Made by a program: the position numbers and the translations under genes. A stretch of DNA of 64,000 bases from Verrucomicrobiota bacterium (lineage in GTDB: Bacteria; Verrucomicrobiota; Verrucomicrobiia; Opitutales; Intestinicryptomonadaceae): assembly GCA_023450935.1 (NCBI GenBank), contig JAEXGH010000016.1, positions 124,001 to 188,000 of the forward strand. Reading direction: 5' to 3'. Below the pieces are notes generated by a model, which was not told where the DNA came from, did no database searches, and saw only the letters and a list, made by a program, of their open reading frames with translations. Shown here one piece after another: positions 42,901 through 50,469 of this stretch. The number at the start of each line of letters is the position of its first letter. The stretch's first letter is position 1.

Positions 42901-43491
42901 GGGAAGCATTTCCTTTACGATGTCGTCGCTAATCATATCGTATGTATTGATTTCGTGCGACGTTCTGAAACCGTCGAAGAAGTGCATGAACGGAACGCGC
43001 GAAAGCAGTGTGGCAGCATGGCAGACCAAAGCCATATCGTGGGCTTCCTGCGCGCTGTTTGAGCAAATCATTGCAAAGCCCGTCTGGCGGCACGCCATAA
43101 CGTCGGTTTGGTCGCCGAAAATCGACAAGCCGTGGCTTGCAAGAGCGCGCGCGCTAACGTGCATTACAAAGCTGGTGAGCTCGCCCGAAATTTTATACAT
43201 GTTCGGAATCATCAACAGCAACCCCTGCGATGCCGTAAAGGTAGTCATCAACGTTCCCGTCTGCAGCGCGCCGTGAACAGCCCCCGCCACGCCGCCTTCG
43301 CTCTGAAGTTGGCTAATCGACGGAGTGAAGCCCCAGACGTTTTTCTTGCCCTTTACCGCCCATTCTTCACACGATTCCGCCATGGGCGAAGAGGGTGTAA
43401 TCGGGTAAATTGCAATAGTTTCACTGGCTCTGAATGCAATGGACGCCACTGCTTCATTACCGTCTGTAATTGCGCTATTTTTACTTTTCAT
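39928..43491 (-). CDS. nifJ: Pyruvate:ferredoxin (flavodoxin) oxidoreductase
   Basis: 1187 aa single-chain PFOR, family length. It oxidises pyruvate to acetyl-CoA and CO2 with ferredoxin as acceptor and is typical of anaerobes. Domain order: N-terminal transketolase-like domain (ETIAIYPITPSSPMAE), domain II/III with IGGRYALGSKDYTP, gamma domain, two 4Fe-4S motifs (CIQCTKCATICPHAAI and CTGCGLCATVCPAK, about residues 690-750), and the TPP domain with CCAGCGETPYV, GDGWAYDSGYGGLDH and VYSNTGGQMSKATP. It stands alone between terminator-bounded neighbours. An upstream gap of 450 nt holds repeats. Confidence 0.97.
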   Translation of the reverse strand: MKSKNSAITDGNEAVASIAFRASETIAIYPITPSSPMAESCEEWAVKGKKNVWGFTPSISQLQSEGGVAGAVHGALQTGTLMTTFTASQGLLLMIPNMYKISGELTSFVMHVSARALASHGLSIFGDQTDVMACRQTGFAMICSNSAQEAHDMALVCHAATLLSRVPFMHFFDGFRTSHEINTYDMISDDIVKEMLPYEKILEIRERSLNPEKPFIRGTAQNPDVYFQSWEARNPYYAKCAEIVAEQMQKLGKLTGRTYKPYEYVGAPDAEEIVVMMGSGAETTEEVAKVLNAAGGKVGVLKIRMFRPFSVEMFAKAIPQSVKKITVLDRTKELGAMGEPLYEEVSASVAEARNSGILPRSFDPIIIGGRYALGSKDYTPAMAKGVFDNMSSDKPKNHFSVGIIDDVTNASISYDESFRLEDKSVLSAVFFGLGSDGTVGANKNTIKIIGHETPNYAQAYFVYDSKKSGGITVSHLRFGPNPIKAPYLVNNAQFVGCHQFSFMEKYNVLGCADKGAVFLLNSIYDAKNVWNHLNKTVQQTIIDKQLKFYVIDAYKVAKAMGMGGRINTIMQTCYFAISGVLPKDEAIEKIKAAIEKTYGKKGPQVVQKNFAAVDASVANLEQVEVPAAVTAEKGYAPTVSDEAPDFVKRVTAVMMREEGDKLPVSALPVDGTWPSATTQWEKRNIAIEIPSWNPDLCIQCTKCATICPHAAIRAKFYPNSELEKAPEAFKKAAFRPMPKDKEKYADYSYTIQVAPEDCTGCGLCATVCPAKSRTEEGVKALMMVAQEPVRETEKKNFKFFLDIPNPDRLSLGTSVKEVQFRQPLFEFSGCCAGCGETPYVRTLTQLFGDRLFIANATGCSSIYGGNLPTTPYCVNQDGRGPAWANSLFEDNAEFGFGFRISLDMKKAMGKDLVQRLAPKLGDDFVKELLEADQSTEAGIVKQRERVAALKNKLAGDKSIEALALKSVADDLVERTVWILGGDGWAYDSGYGGLDHVLASGKNINIMVMDTEVYSNTGGQMSKATPVGAVAKFATQGKSTPKKDLGMLAVDYGNVYVAQIAIGANDAQAIKALAEADSYEGSSLVIAYCHCINHGYNLVNGPAQQKAAVDSGYWPLYRYDPRRIEQGLNPFQLDSKDPKLPVIEYMKAENRFASLLRANPDRAAALDAKAQAFVDARWAKYKYLAERK

Positions 43492-43659
43492 TGTTTATAT
43501 ATTTGATGTTTATAAGGGTATTATTGTAAATTCACGCCAACGATACCCCCCTTCTCCCTCAAACGTCAACAAAATTTCACGAGTTTCGGCGATTTTTCAA
43601 CTTTACCAATCTTTCCTACAGATTTCTCCTCATTCGTTTGAGCATTTTACATATTGCGA

Positions 43660-43943
43660 GGCGGCGCGGATTGAATTCATTCAATTCCGCTTTGATTATC
43701 CATTTAAGCCTGTATCTCTTGAGAACGCGTCAAACGTAGTTTTAGGCAAGGCTTCACGTTTTTGTTGCGACGGGAGCGTAGTTAGCCTACGTGACCGAGC
43801 AACAATAAACAGTGAAACGTTTTTTACATTTTCTAAAGTGGCGCGGATTGGCGTAGCCAATTCCGCTTTGATTATTTATAAAAGATTATGTCATTTGAGA
43901 ACGCGTCAAACGTAGCTTTATGCTGCGTTTCACGCGTTCTAAA
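43660..43943. repeat. Palindromic repeat cluster: family A copies 27-28 with family B copies 4-5
   Basis: Downstream of fabV. Family A cores lie at 43670-43685 (ATTGAA/TTCAAT) and 43847-43861 (ATTGGC/GCCAAT). A family B element from about 43719 to 43819 closely matches the one at 2527-2657 (same CAAACGTAGTTTTAGGCAAG start) but stops before its right outer arm. Copy 28 follows. A short 49-nt version (43895-43943) consists only of the outer arms, GAACGCGTCAAACG paired with CGTTTCACGCGTTC. Its last bases form the fabV stop codon. The preceding 43492-43660 region holds only A/T-rich leader of the PFOR gene. Confidence 0.88.
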
Positions 43944-45117
43944 TCTCAGAGTCAGCAGAGTAGTCTACCCCATTGACTCCAAAACCGAAAAGCTTTAGAA
44001 ACTCCTTCTTGAACCCGTCGAAGTCCGTCAACTCGCACAGGTTTTCCGTCGTGACCTTCGGCCAGATTTCGAAAACCTCTTTCTGCACGTCGTCGCGCAA
44101 CTCAAGATTGTCCATTCTGACTCTGCCGTCGTCGTCGAACTCAAGACAGTTGCCGTTGTAAAGCTGGGTCGAGAACAGGCGGTAGATTTGGCGAATGCAG
44201 TCTTCGTGGATTCCCTTTTGCTTCATAACCTTGTAGAGGATTGAAACGTAGAGCGGAACTACGGGGATTGCGCTGCTTGCCTGCGTTACCAACGCCTTGT
44301 TTGCCGAAACGAACGCCTTGCCGCGGCGGAGTTTGAGCATTGAATCGACCGTTTCGGCGGTTGATTCCAAGTCGCGCTTTGCCAAGCCGATTGTGCCGTT
44401 GCGGTAGATAGGGTATGTGAGCTTCGGCCCGATGTAAGAGTATGCAACCGACGTGCAGCCGTCGGCGATAACGCCCGCCTTGTCGAGGGCTTCAATCCAC
44501 AAACGCCAATCTTCGCCGCCCATTGTTTTTACGGTGTCGGCAATTTCCTGTTCGTTGGCGGCGGGAACTGTCACTTCGATAACTTCGCCCTTGTCGGTAT
44601 CCAGACTCTTGTCAACGCGCGGTTCGCCGACTGTTTTGAGCACGCTCTTGTAAACCTGCCCCGTTTTCGGGTCTGTTCTGCGCGGAGACGCAAGCGAATA
44701 GACGATTAAATCGACCTTCCCCGCGGGAGATTTTTTTATCGCCTCTATTGCCTGCTGTTTGATTTCGTCGGAGAAGGCGTCGCCGTTGATGTTTGCGGCG
44801 TATAGCCCTTCGGCTTGGGCGAATTTCGTGAAAGCCTGCGTGTTATACCAACCCGCGCTTCCGGGGCGTTCGCGGACAGGGTCGCCTGAGCGTTCAAAGA
44901 AAACGCCGATTGTCGCCGCCCCGCAACCGAATGCTGCGGATATGCGGCTTGCCAACCCGTAGCCTGTGGACGCGCCGATAACGAGGGCGGTTTTGCAGCC
45001 GTCCTTTATTGCGCCCGACATTTTCACAAAGTCGATTTGCTCCTTTACGTTCGCCTCGCAGCCCTTCGGGTGGGCCGTAATGCAGAGGAATCCTTTTACG
45101 CGCGGTTCTATAATCAT
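43939..45117 (-). CDS. fabV: Trans-2-enoyl-CoA/enoyl-ACP reductase FabV
   Basis: 392 aa, typical of FabV/TER rather than the shorter FabI. It performs the last reduction of the fatty acid elongation cycle. The dinucleotide loop is VIGASTGYGLASRISAAFG (about residue 48), and the catalytic Tyr-x8-Lys pair lies in SYIGPKLTYPIYRNGTIGLAK. YSLASPRRTDPKTG is also characteristic. The stop TAG is part of the family B mini-palindrome. ispA lies upstream by 9 nt, so ispA-fabV form an operon. Confidence 0.95.
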   Translation of the reverse strand: MIIEPRVKGFLCITAHPKGCEANVKEQIDFVKMSGAIKDGCKTALVIGASTGYGLASRISAAFGCGAATIGVFFERSGDPVRERPGSAGWYNTQAFTKFAQAEGLYAANINGDAFSDEIKQQAIEAIKKSPAGKVDLIVYSLASPRRTDPKTGQVYKSVLKTVGEPRVDKSLDTDKGEVIEVTVPAANEQEIADTVKTMGGEDWRLWIEALDKAGVIADGCTSVAYSYIGPKLTYPIYRNGTIGLAKRDLESTAETVDSMLKLRRGKAFVSANKALVTQASSAIPVVPLYVSILYKVMKQKGIHEDCIRQIYRLFSTQLYNGNCLEFDDDGRVRMDNLELRDDVQKEVFEIWPKVTTENLCELTDFDGFKKEFLKLFGFGVNGVDYSADSEI

Positions 45118-45126
45118 AGTCTGAAT

Positions 45127-46020
45127 TTAGTTGATTCTGTTTTGCATGTAGGAAATGAGAGCCTCGAGAAACTGGCAGTTGCCGCCGAGTTTTTTACAGT
45201 CGGCAATGGCCTTGTCGGTGAGGTCGGCGGCGATTTCGCGCGAGCGGTCTATGCCGTAGAGCGAAACGTAGGTCATCTTTTCGTTGGCTGCATCGAGATG
45301 GGTTGTTTTGCCCATGGTGGCGTCGTCGCTTACAACGTCGAGAATGTCGTCGATAACTTGGAACGCAAGCCCGATATTCTTGCCGATTTCGCGCGCAACG
45401 TCGAGCTTCTCTTCCGAATAATCGCCCGCCAGACGGATACCCATCGTAACGGCAGCCGTAATCAACGCCGCCGTTTTATTGTGGTGGATAAAGTTGAGTT
45501 TGTCTACGGTCATTTTGCCCTCGCGTTCACCGAGAACGTCTTCGACTTGTCCGCCTATCATTTTTTCGCTGCCGCCCGCGTAAGCGAGGTCAAGCACCAA
45601 GCCCGAAGCCACTTTCGGGTAGGCTTTGTAGGCGTCGGCCAAAAGCCACATGGAATAGGTAAGAAGCGCATCGCCCGCCAAAAGCGCGATTGTTTCGTCG
45701 AACTGTTTATGGCAGGTGGGTTTGCCGCGGCGAAGATCGGAGTTGTCCATGCACGGGAGGTCGTCGTGAATGAGCGAATACGTATGCAGGCATTCTATTG
45801 CGACGCACGCGGGCAACGGGTCGATTTCCGACGGGAACATTTCATGCGCGGCAAGCAACAGCATCGGGCGGATACGTTTGCCGCCCGCCTCCATGCTATA
45901 ACGCATTGCCTCGTGGATAATCGACGGGCGCGTTCCGACTGCTGGCAGGTATTTATCTATTGCCTGTTCGACTTTCGCGCGGCGCGTCTGAAACTCTTCC
46001 TTAAATTCTTCCTTTGTCAT
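45127..46020 (-). CDS. ispA: Polyprenyl synthetase, farnesyl/geranylgeranyl diphosphate synthase type
   Basis: 297 aa. The first aspartate-rich motif is HDDLPCMDNSDLRRGKPTCH (about residue 84) and the second is QVIDDILDVV (about 222). GGKRIRPMLLLAA is also typical. The DDxxxxD spacing (DDLPCMDNSD) with a two-residue insertion fits bacterial FPP synthase (type II). It uses IPP and DMAPP from the MEP pathway, of which dxs is in this window. I chose ATG 46020; a strong promoter ends 10 nt upstream, so the message would be almost leaderless and has no Shine-Dalgarno. Confidence 0.94.
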   Translation of the reverse strand: MTKEEFKEEFQTRRAKVEQAIDKYLPAVGTRPSIIHEAMRYSMEAGGKRIRPMLLLAAHEMFPSEIDPLPACVAIECLHTYSLIHDDLPCMDNSDLRRGKPTCHKQFDETIALLAGDALLTYSMWLLADAYKAYPKVASGLVLDLAYAGGSEKMIGGQVEDVLGEREGKMTVDKLNFIHHNKTAALITAAVTMGIRLAGDYSEEKLDVAREIGKNIGLAFQVIDDILDVVSDDATMGKTTHLDAANEKMTYVSLYGIDRSREIAADLTDKAIADCKKLGGNCQFLEALISYMQNRIN

Positions 46021-46029
46021 AATGCGAGA

Positions 46030-46058
46030 ATTATCCCCGACTACCATTCCCTTGTCAA
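46030..46058 (-). promoter_or_regulatory. Strong sigma70-like promoter of ispA-fabV, near-leaderless
   Basis: TTGACA (46058-46053), 17 nt, GATAAT (46035-46030). The -10 ends 9 nt before ATG 46020, so the 5' UTR would be only about 3 nt. Confidence 0.7.
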
Positions 46059-46219
46059 GCCCTTCCCTTTCAAAAACAGTGAGGGCGCAATGTGGGCGGG
46101 CAAGGGAAAATTTTAGTTGAAATACCGAAATAAAATTGCCCGCATTGCTTTTGTCGAAAAGTCGGTTTTGTTTCACTTCACATACCTAAGTATGCTTCGG
46201 TTCACAAAACGCGGCTTTT

Positions 46220-46872
46220 CACTCAAACCTCACTGTTTTTATAAAAAACATGTGAGGACGCCGACTCTATTTCGAATATTTTATAAAATAAAAAGTAATG
46301 GCGGTTGACGTAGGCAAACCGCCTTTGTTTTTTAGAATCGAAATAGAGGCGTCTCGCGGCTTATGGAGAGTTTGTTCGGGCAGAATAACCTCAAGGTTAA
46401 TTCCGCCAACTCACAAACATCTCCCTAAGCTCACGCCTCACAAGTTTTTTCTTCGGGACACAAAGTTGGTCGGAAATTTTTCAGTGTTGAAAAGGATCGC
46501 GGATTGAGCGTTAGCGAAACCGCGTAAGGGCGATAGCCCTTCAATGGAAGCCCGCCACTGCGGGACGCCCCACAAGTTTTTTGCGGAACACAAAGTTGGT
46601 TCGAACATACTTTTTTGCCAATCCGAGAAAGTTTGTTTTTGAATTTTTTATAATTTCGAAAGCGGCGGCAATCGGCGTAGCCGATTTGTCTTTACGCTTA
46701 ATCAAAGCAAAGTAGTATTGGCTTTAGCCAATCTATGTCGGTGCCCAATATGTAAAAAGCGCGGACATTGAACAAAGTTCAATCCGCGCCCATTTCGGGA
46801 AATAAAAAAAACTTTAACAAATAGCCAAAGGCGGATTGCCTGCGACAATCGCCGCCGCTTTAGGAAAGTTAA
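46220..46872. repeat. Nested palindromic repeat cluster: family A copies 29-33 and long palindromes
   Basis: Between ispA and ffh. An inverted repeat (GACTCTATTTCGAAT at 46264-46278 with GAATCGAAATAGAG at 46334-46347) encloses a family A-like unit (46299-46327). Then comes a ~95-nt palindrome (46346-46437) with arms GAGGCGT/ACGCCTC, GTTTGT/ACAAAC and AATAACC/GGTTAATT. Two direct repeats of CACAAGTTTTTT..CACAAAGTTGGT (about 46438 and 46571) flank three short hairpins. Family A cores lie at 46671-46685, 46717-46732, 46767-46783 and 46835-46849. The last copy supplies the ffh stop codon TAA. Confidence 0.85.
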
Positions 46873-48209
46873 AAAAATTTGCCGCCGCCTTTGAGGGAGT
46901 TCATCATGCCCATCATGCGTCGTTTGCCTTTGTCGCCTTTGAGCATTTTCATCATTTTGCGCATTCCCTCGAATTGCTTGAGCAGGGCGTTTACGTCGCG
47001 AACCTGCGTACCCGAACCGTTTGCTATGCGCAGGCGGCGGCGCGCGTTGAGTATTGCGGGGTTGCGGCGTTCCTTCGGGGTCATCGACAAAATAATTGCC
47101 TCTGTTTGGCGCATTTTGCGCTCCTCTTTTTCGCCGATGTTTATATTGCCCATTCCGGGGAGCATTTTGACGATACCCCCGAGCGAGCCGAGCTTTTTAA
47201 TCTGTTTCATCTGCGCGAGAAAGTCCTCCAAGTCGAATTCCGCCTTGCGGAGTTTTTCCGCCATTTTTTCGGCCTCCGCCATATCGAGGTTTTCCTGCGC
47301 CTTTTCGACGAGCGAAACGACGTCGCCCATGCCCAGAATGCGCTGCGCCATTCGGTCGGCGTGGAAAACTTCGATATCGGAAATTTTTTCGCCCACGCCC
47401 GCGAATTTTATGGGCGCGCCCGAAACCGATTTAATCGAAACCGCCGCGCCGCCGCGCGCGTCGCCGTCGAGCTTTGTGAGCACAACGCCCGTAAGCGACA
47501 CGGCTTCGTTGAAAGCTTTTGCTACGTTCACCGCCTCCTGTCCCAATGCGGCGTCGGCGACGAGGAGGACTTCGGCGGGATTGACCTCGGCGCGGAGCTT
47601 TTTGATTTCATCAATCAAATCTTCGTCGATTTGGAGCCTGCCCGCGGTGTCGAAAATTATGGCGTTTGCGCCCTCAGCCTGAGCCTGTTGGGCGAATTTT
47701 TTTGCGAGCGCGGGAACGTCCTTTTCGCTCCTGTCCGAATAGACGGGAACGCCCGCGAGCTTGCCGAGAGCCTCGAGCTGGTCAATCGCGGCGGGGCGGT
47801 AAACGTCGCACGCAACGAGCGCGGGCGAATAGCCCTGCTTTTTGAGCAGGGCGGCAAGCTTTGCGGAAGTCGTTGTTTTGCCCGAGCCGTGCAGACCCAC
47901 CATCATAATTTTCAGCGGGCGCACGGGCGAGAGCGAATTTTCGCCGCCGCCCAAAAGCGCGACGAGCTCGTCGTTGATAATTTTTACGATTTGCTGCGCG
48001 GGCGTAATTGATTTTATCACCTCGCGCCCTATGCACTGCTGTTTGACGCGTTCGGTAAATTCGCGCGCCACTTTGAAATGGACGTCTGCCGACAGCAACG
48101 CCTTGCGGACTTCCGCGAGGGCGTCCGCCATGTTTTCCTCCGTTAGTTTACCCATTCCGCGGAGATTGCGGAACGCGTTTGACAGGCTTTCTGTGAGGTT
48201 TTCGAACAT
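46869..48209 (-). CDS. ffh: Signal recognition particle protein Ffh (SRP54)
   Basis: 446 aa GTPase that binds SRP RNA and signal peptides of nascent membrane proteins. The NG domain has GLHGSGKTTTSAKLA (P-loop, about residue 107), IFDTAGRLQIDEDLIDEI (G3) and TKLDGDARGGAAVSI (G4). The methionine-rich M domain includes MLPGMGN and ARRRLRIANGSGTQVRDVN, and MRKMMKMLKGDKGKRRMM near the C-terminus. The stop codon is part of an adjacent family A repeat. It follows serS by 18 nt. Confidence 0.97.
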   Translation of the reverse strand: MFENLTESLSNAFRNLRGMGKLTEENMADALAEVRKALLSADVHFKVAREFTERVKQQCIGREVIKSITPAQQIVKIINDELVALLGGGENSLSPVRPLKIMMVGLHGSGKTTTSAKLAALLKKQGYSPALVACDVYRPAAIDQLEALGKLAGVPVYSDRSEKDVPALAKKFAQQAQAEGANAIIFDTAGRLQIDEDLIDEIKKLRAEVNPAEVLLVADAALGQEAVNVAKAFNEAVSLTGVVLTKLDGDARGGAAVSIKSVSGAPIKFAGVGEKISDIEVFHADRMAQRILGMGDVVSLVEKAQENLDMAEAEKMAEKLRKAEFDLEDFLAQMKQIKKLGSLGGIVKMLPGMGNINIGEKEERKMRQTEAIILSMTPKERRNPAILNARRRLRIANGSGTQVRDVNALLKQFEGMRKMMKMLKGDKGKRRMMGMMNSLKGGGKFF

Positions 48210-48227
48210 TTACAAAGCAAATGGATT

Positions 48228-49490
48228 TTAGCCGATTGTGTCCGCGCCGAACCACTTTTTGAGGACTTCCGGAACGGCGACTTTTCCGTCGTCGCGCACG
48301 TTGTTTTCAAGCAACGCCGCGAGCACGCGCGGAATTGCCAAGCCCGAGCCGTTGAGCGTGTAGACGTGGCGCGGTTTGCCGCCGTCGGCGGGGCGGAAGC
48401 GTATATTTGCGCGTCGCGCCTGAAAGTCGGTGAAGCAGGAGCAGCTTGAAACTTCGAGCCACTTTTGCTGTCCCGCCGCCCAGACTTCCAAGTCGTATTG
48501 CTTGGCGTGCGGGAAGCCGATGTCGCCCGTGCAGATTGCCAGAACACGGTAGGGCAGCCCGAGCTTCTGCAAAATTCCCTCGGCGTCTTTGCGGAGCTTG
48601 TCGAGTTCTTCAAAGCCCTTGTCGGGGTGGACCCATTTAACGAGTTCGACTTTGTCGAACTGGTGCAGGCGGTTGAGCCCGCGCACGTCCTTGCCCCAGC
48701 TGCCGGCTTCGCGGCGGAAGCAGGGAGTGTAGCCGCACGCGTAGATGGGCAGCTGCGATTCCTCGAAAGTTTCGTCGCGATAGAAATTGGTAATGGGCAC
48801 TTCGGCGGTGGGAATCATGTAATAGTCGTCCTGGGCGTCGTGATACATCTGCCCCTCCTTGTCGGGGAGCTGCCCCGTGGCTGTCGCGCTTGCGGCGTTG
48901 ACCATAATGGGGCACATAAGTTCGCGGTAGCCATTGGAGCGCGCTTCGTCCAAGAAAAGCGCAAGCAGCGAGCGAACCAAACGCGCCATGTCGCCCGTGT
49001 AGAACGGGAATCCCGCTCCCGTAACCTTGACGCCGCGTTTGAAGTCGAGCATTTCGTCGAAGAAAGGCAAGTCCCAGTGGGGCTTGGCGTTTTTGATTGA
49101 GTCGATGTCGCCCCAAGTGTAGACAGTTACGTTGTCCTTGTCCGACTTCCCCACGGGGACGGATTCGTCGGGCATATTCGGAATTGTAAGGAGCATCTGT
49201 TTCCATTTGGCTTCGGCGGCGTCGGCGGCAGCGGAAAGCTCCTTTACCTTTGCCGAAACGGACTTCATTTCCGCGACTTTTGCGAGAAATTCGGGCGAGC
49301 CTTTGGGGAGTTCAGCCATTGCCTTGCTTGCGGCGTTTTGGGCGGATCGGGCGTCCTCGAAAGCGGAGACGGCGCGGCGGCGTTCGGCGTCGAAGGCGAT
49401 GATTGCGTCGATATCGCAATCGAATTTTTTAAGCGATACGAGTCTTTTTACTTTTTCGGGTTGTTCCCTTAAAATTTTTACATCTATCAT
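48228..49490 (-). CDS. serS: Seryl-tRNA synthetase
   Basis: 420 aa class II synthetase. The N-terminal ~100 residues form the coiled-coil tRNA-binding arm (KAMAELPKGSPEFLAKVAEM..LSAAADAAEAKWKQMLL). Motif 2 is FRREAGSWGKDVRGLNRLHQ (about residue 258) and motif 3 is NGSGLAIPRVLAALLENN (about 378). SCSCFTDFQARRANIRFR is typical of bacterial SerRS. The gene overlaps no neighbour and is followed closely by ffh. Confidence 0.97.
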   Translation of the reverse strand: MIDVKILREQPEKVKRLVSLKKFDCDIDAIIAFDAERRRAVSAFEDARSAQNAASKAMAELPKGSPEFLAKVAEMKSVSAKVKELSAAADAAEAKWKQMLLTIPNMPDESVPVGKSDKDNVTVYTWGDIDSIKNAKPHWDLPFFDEMLDFKRGVKVTGAGFPFYTGDMARLVRSLLALFLDEARSNGYRELMCPIMVNAASATATGQLPDKEGQMYHDAQDDYYMIPTAEVPITNFYRDETFEESQLPIYACGYTPCFRREAGSWGKDVRGLNRLHQFDKVELVKWVHPDKGFEELDKLRKDAEGILQKLGLPYRVLAICTGDIGFPHAKQYDLEVWAAGQQKWLEVSSCSCFTDFQARRANIRFRPADGGKPRHVYTLNGSGLAIPRVLAALLENNVRDDGKVAVPEVLKKWFGADTIG

Positions 49491-49630
49491 AATTGGAGAA
49501 CAACAATGCCAGCCGTTTCGCGCTTTTCAATCTTTTTTTGGCGCGCGCAAAAGGGACGCGGGCGGAAAAATAAAAAATCAAAAAAATGTTTAACAAACGC
49601 GCGGCGGCTGTTATAGTCGGCGCGATTTTT

Positions 49631-50407
49631 ATGAAGATTACTTTTATGGGAACGGGGACATCGCAGGGCGTGCCCGTAATTGCGGGGCGCAACCCGGGGT
49701 TGGATTTGTCCAACCCCAAGAATTGGCGCACGCGCACCTGCGCCCACATAGAAGCCGATGGCAAACATATCCAGATTGACGCGGGCCCCGAATTCAGAAT
49801 GCAGTGCCTGAAAAATAAAATCGAATGGATTGACGTTTTCATTCTAACGCACGGGCACGCCGACCACATAGCGGGAATGGACGATCTGCGCCGCTTCTGT
49901 GACAGAATGCCCGCCAACATACTCCCCGTTTACTCCAACGAATACGGACTGGAACGCGTGGCGGCAATGTTCCCCTACGCGCTCGGCGACAAACCCGCGC
50001 AGGCGGGGTATCCGTGTTTTAAAACCGCGCCTATGCCCGACGAAATGCGCGTTTCAGAGGGCTTGAAAATACGGTCGGTGGAGCTTCCGCACGGGGGCTG
50101 CCGAACGCTGGGGCTTGTGTTCGATTCGGGCGGCAAAAAACTCGTCTACTATACCGACTGCAGTGCCGTGGAGGGCGCGGCGGAGGAGCTTGCAAAAAAC
50201 GCCGACATTTTGGTTCTGGACTTTCTGCGCGCGCGCAAGCACCCGTCGCACCTGTGCGTTTCCGACGCGTTCGAGGTTGTGCGCAGGCTTTCGCCAAAGC
50301 GGACTTTCTTCACGCACACGACCTCGGAGATTGACTACGACACTTGGACAAAACTTATGCCCCCCAACTGCGCAATAGCCTACGACGGGCTTGAAGCGGA
50401 ACTGTAA
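49631..50407 (+). CDS. Metallo-beta-lactamase fold hydrolase (PhnP-like)
   Basis: 258 aa. It begins MKITFMGTGTSQGVPV, like PhnP and related cyclic phosphodiesterases. Metal ligands are in LTHGHADHIAGMDDLRRF (HxHxDH, about residue 76), PHGGCRTLGLVF, YYTDCSAV and near the C-terminus FFTHTTSEID. The family hydrolyses phosphodiesters, including cyclic phosphates; the substrate here is unknown. I chose ATG 49631 because the conserved N-terminus begins there. It precedes the LPS-transport gene by 62 nt on the same strand. Confidence 0.87.
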   Translation: MKITFMGTGTSQGVPVIAGRNPGLDLSNPKNWRTRTCAHIEADGKHIQIDAGPEFRMQCLKNKIEWIDVFILTHGHADHIAGMDDLRRFCDRMPANILPVYSNEYGLERVAAMFPYALGDKPAQAGYPCFKTAPMPDEMRVSEGLKIRSVELPHGGCRTLGLVFDSGGKKLVYYTDCSAVEGAAEELAKNADILVLDFLRARKHPSHLCVSDAFEVVRRLSPKRTFFTHTTSEIDYDTWTKLMPPNCAIAYDGLEAEL

Positions 50408-50469
50408 CGCGCGGTTGGGTGTCGGTATTGCTGGACAACGAAGATTTTTTTAGACAAACTCACACTACG

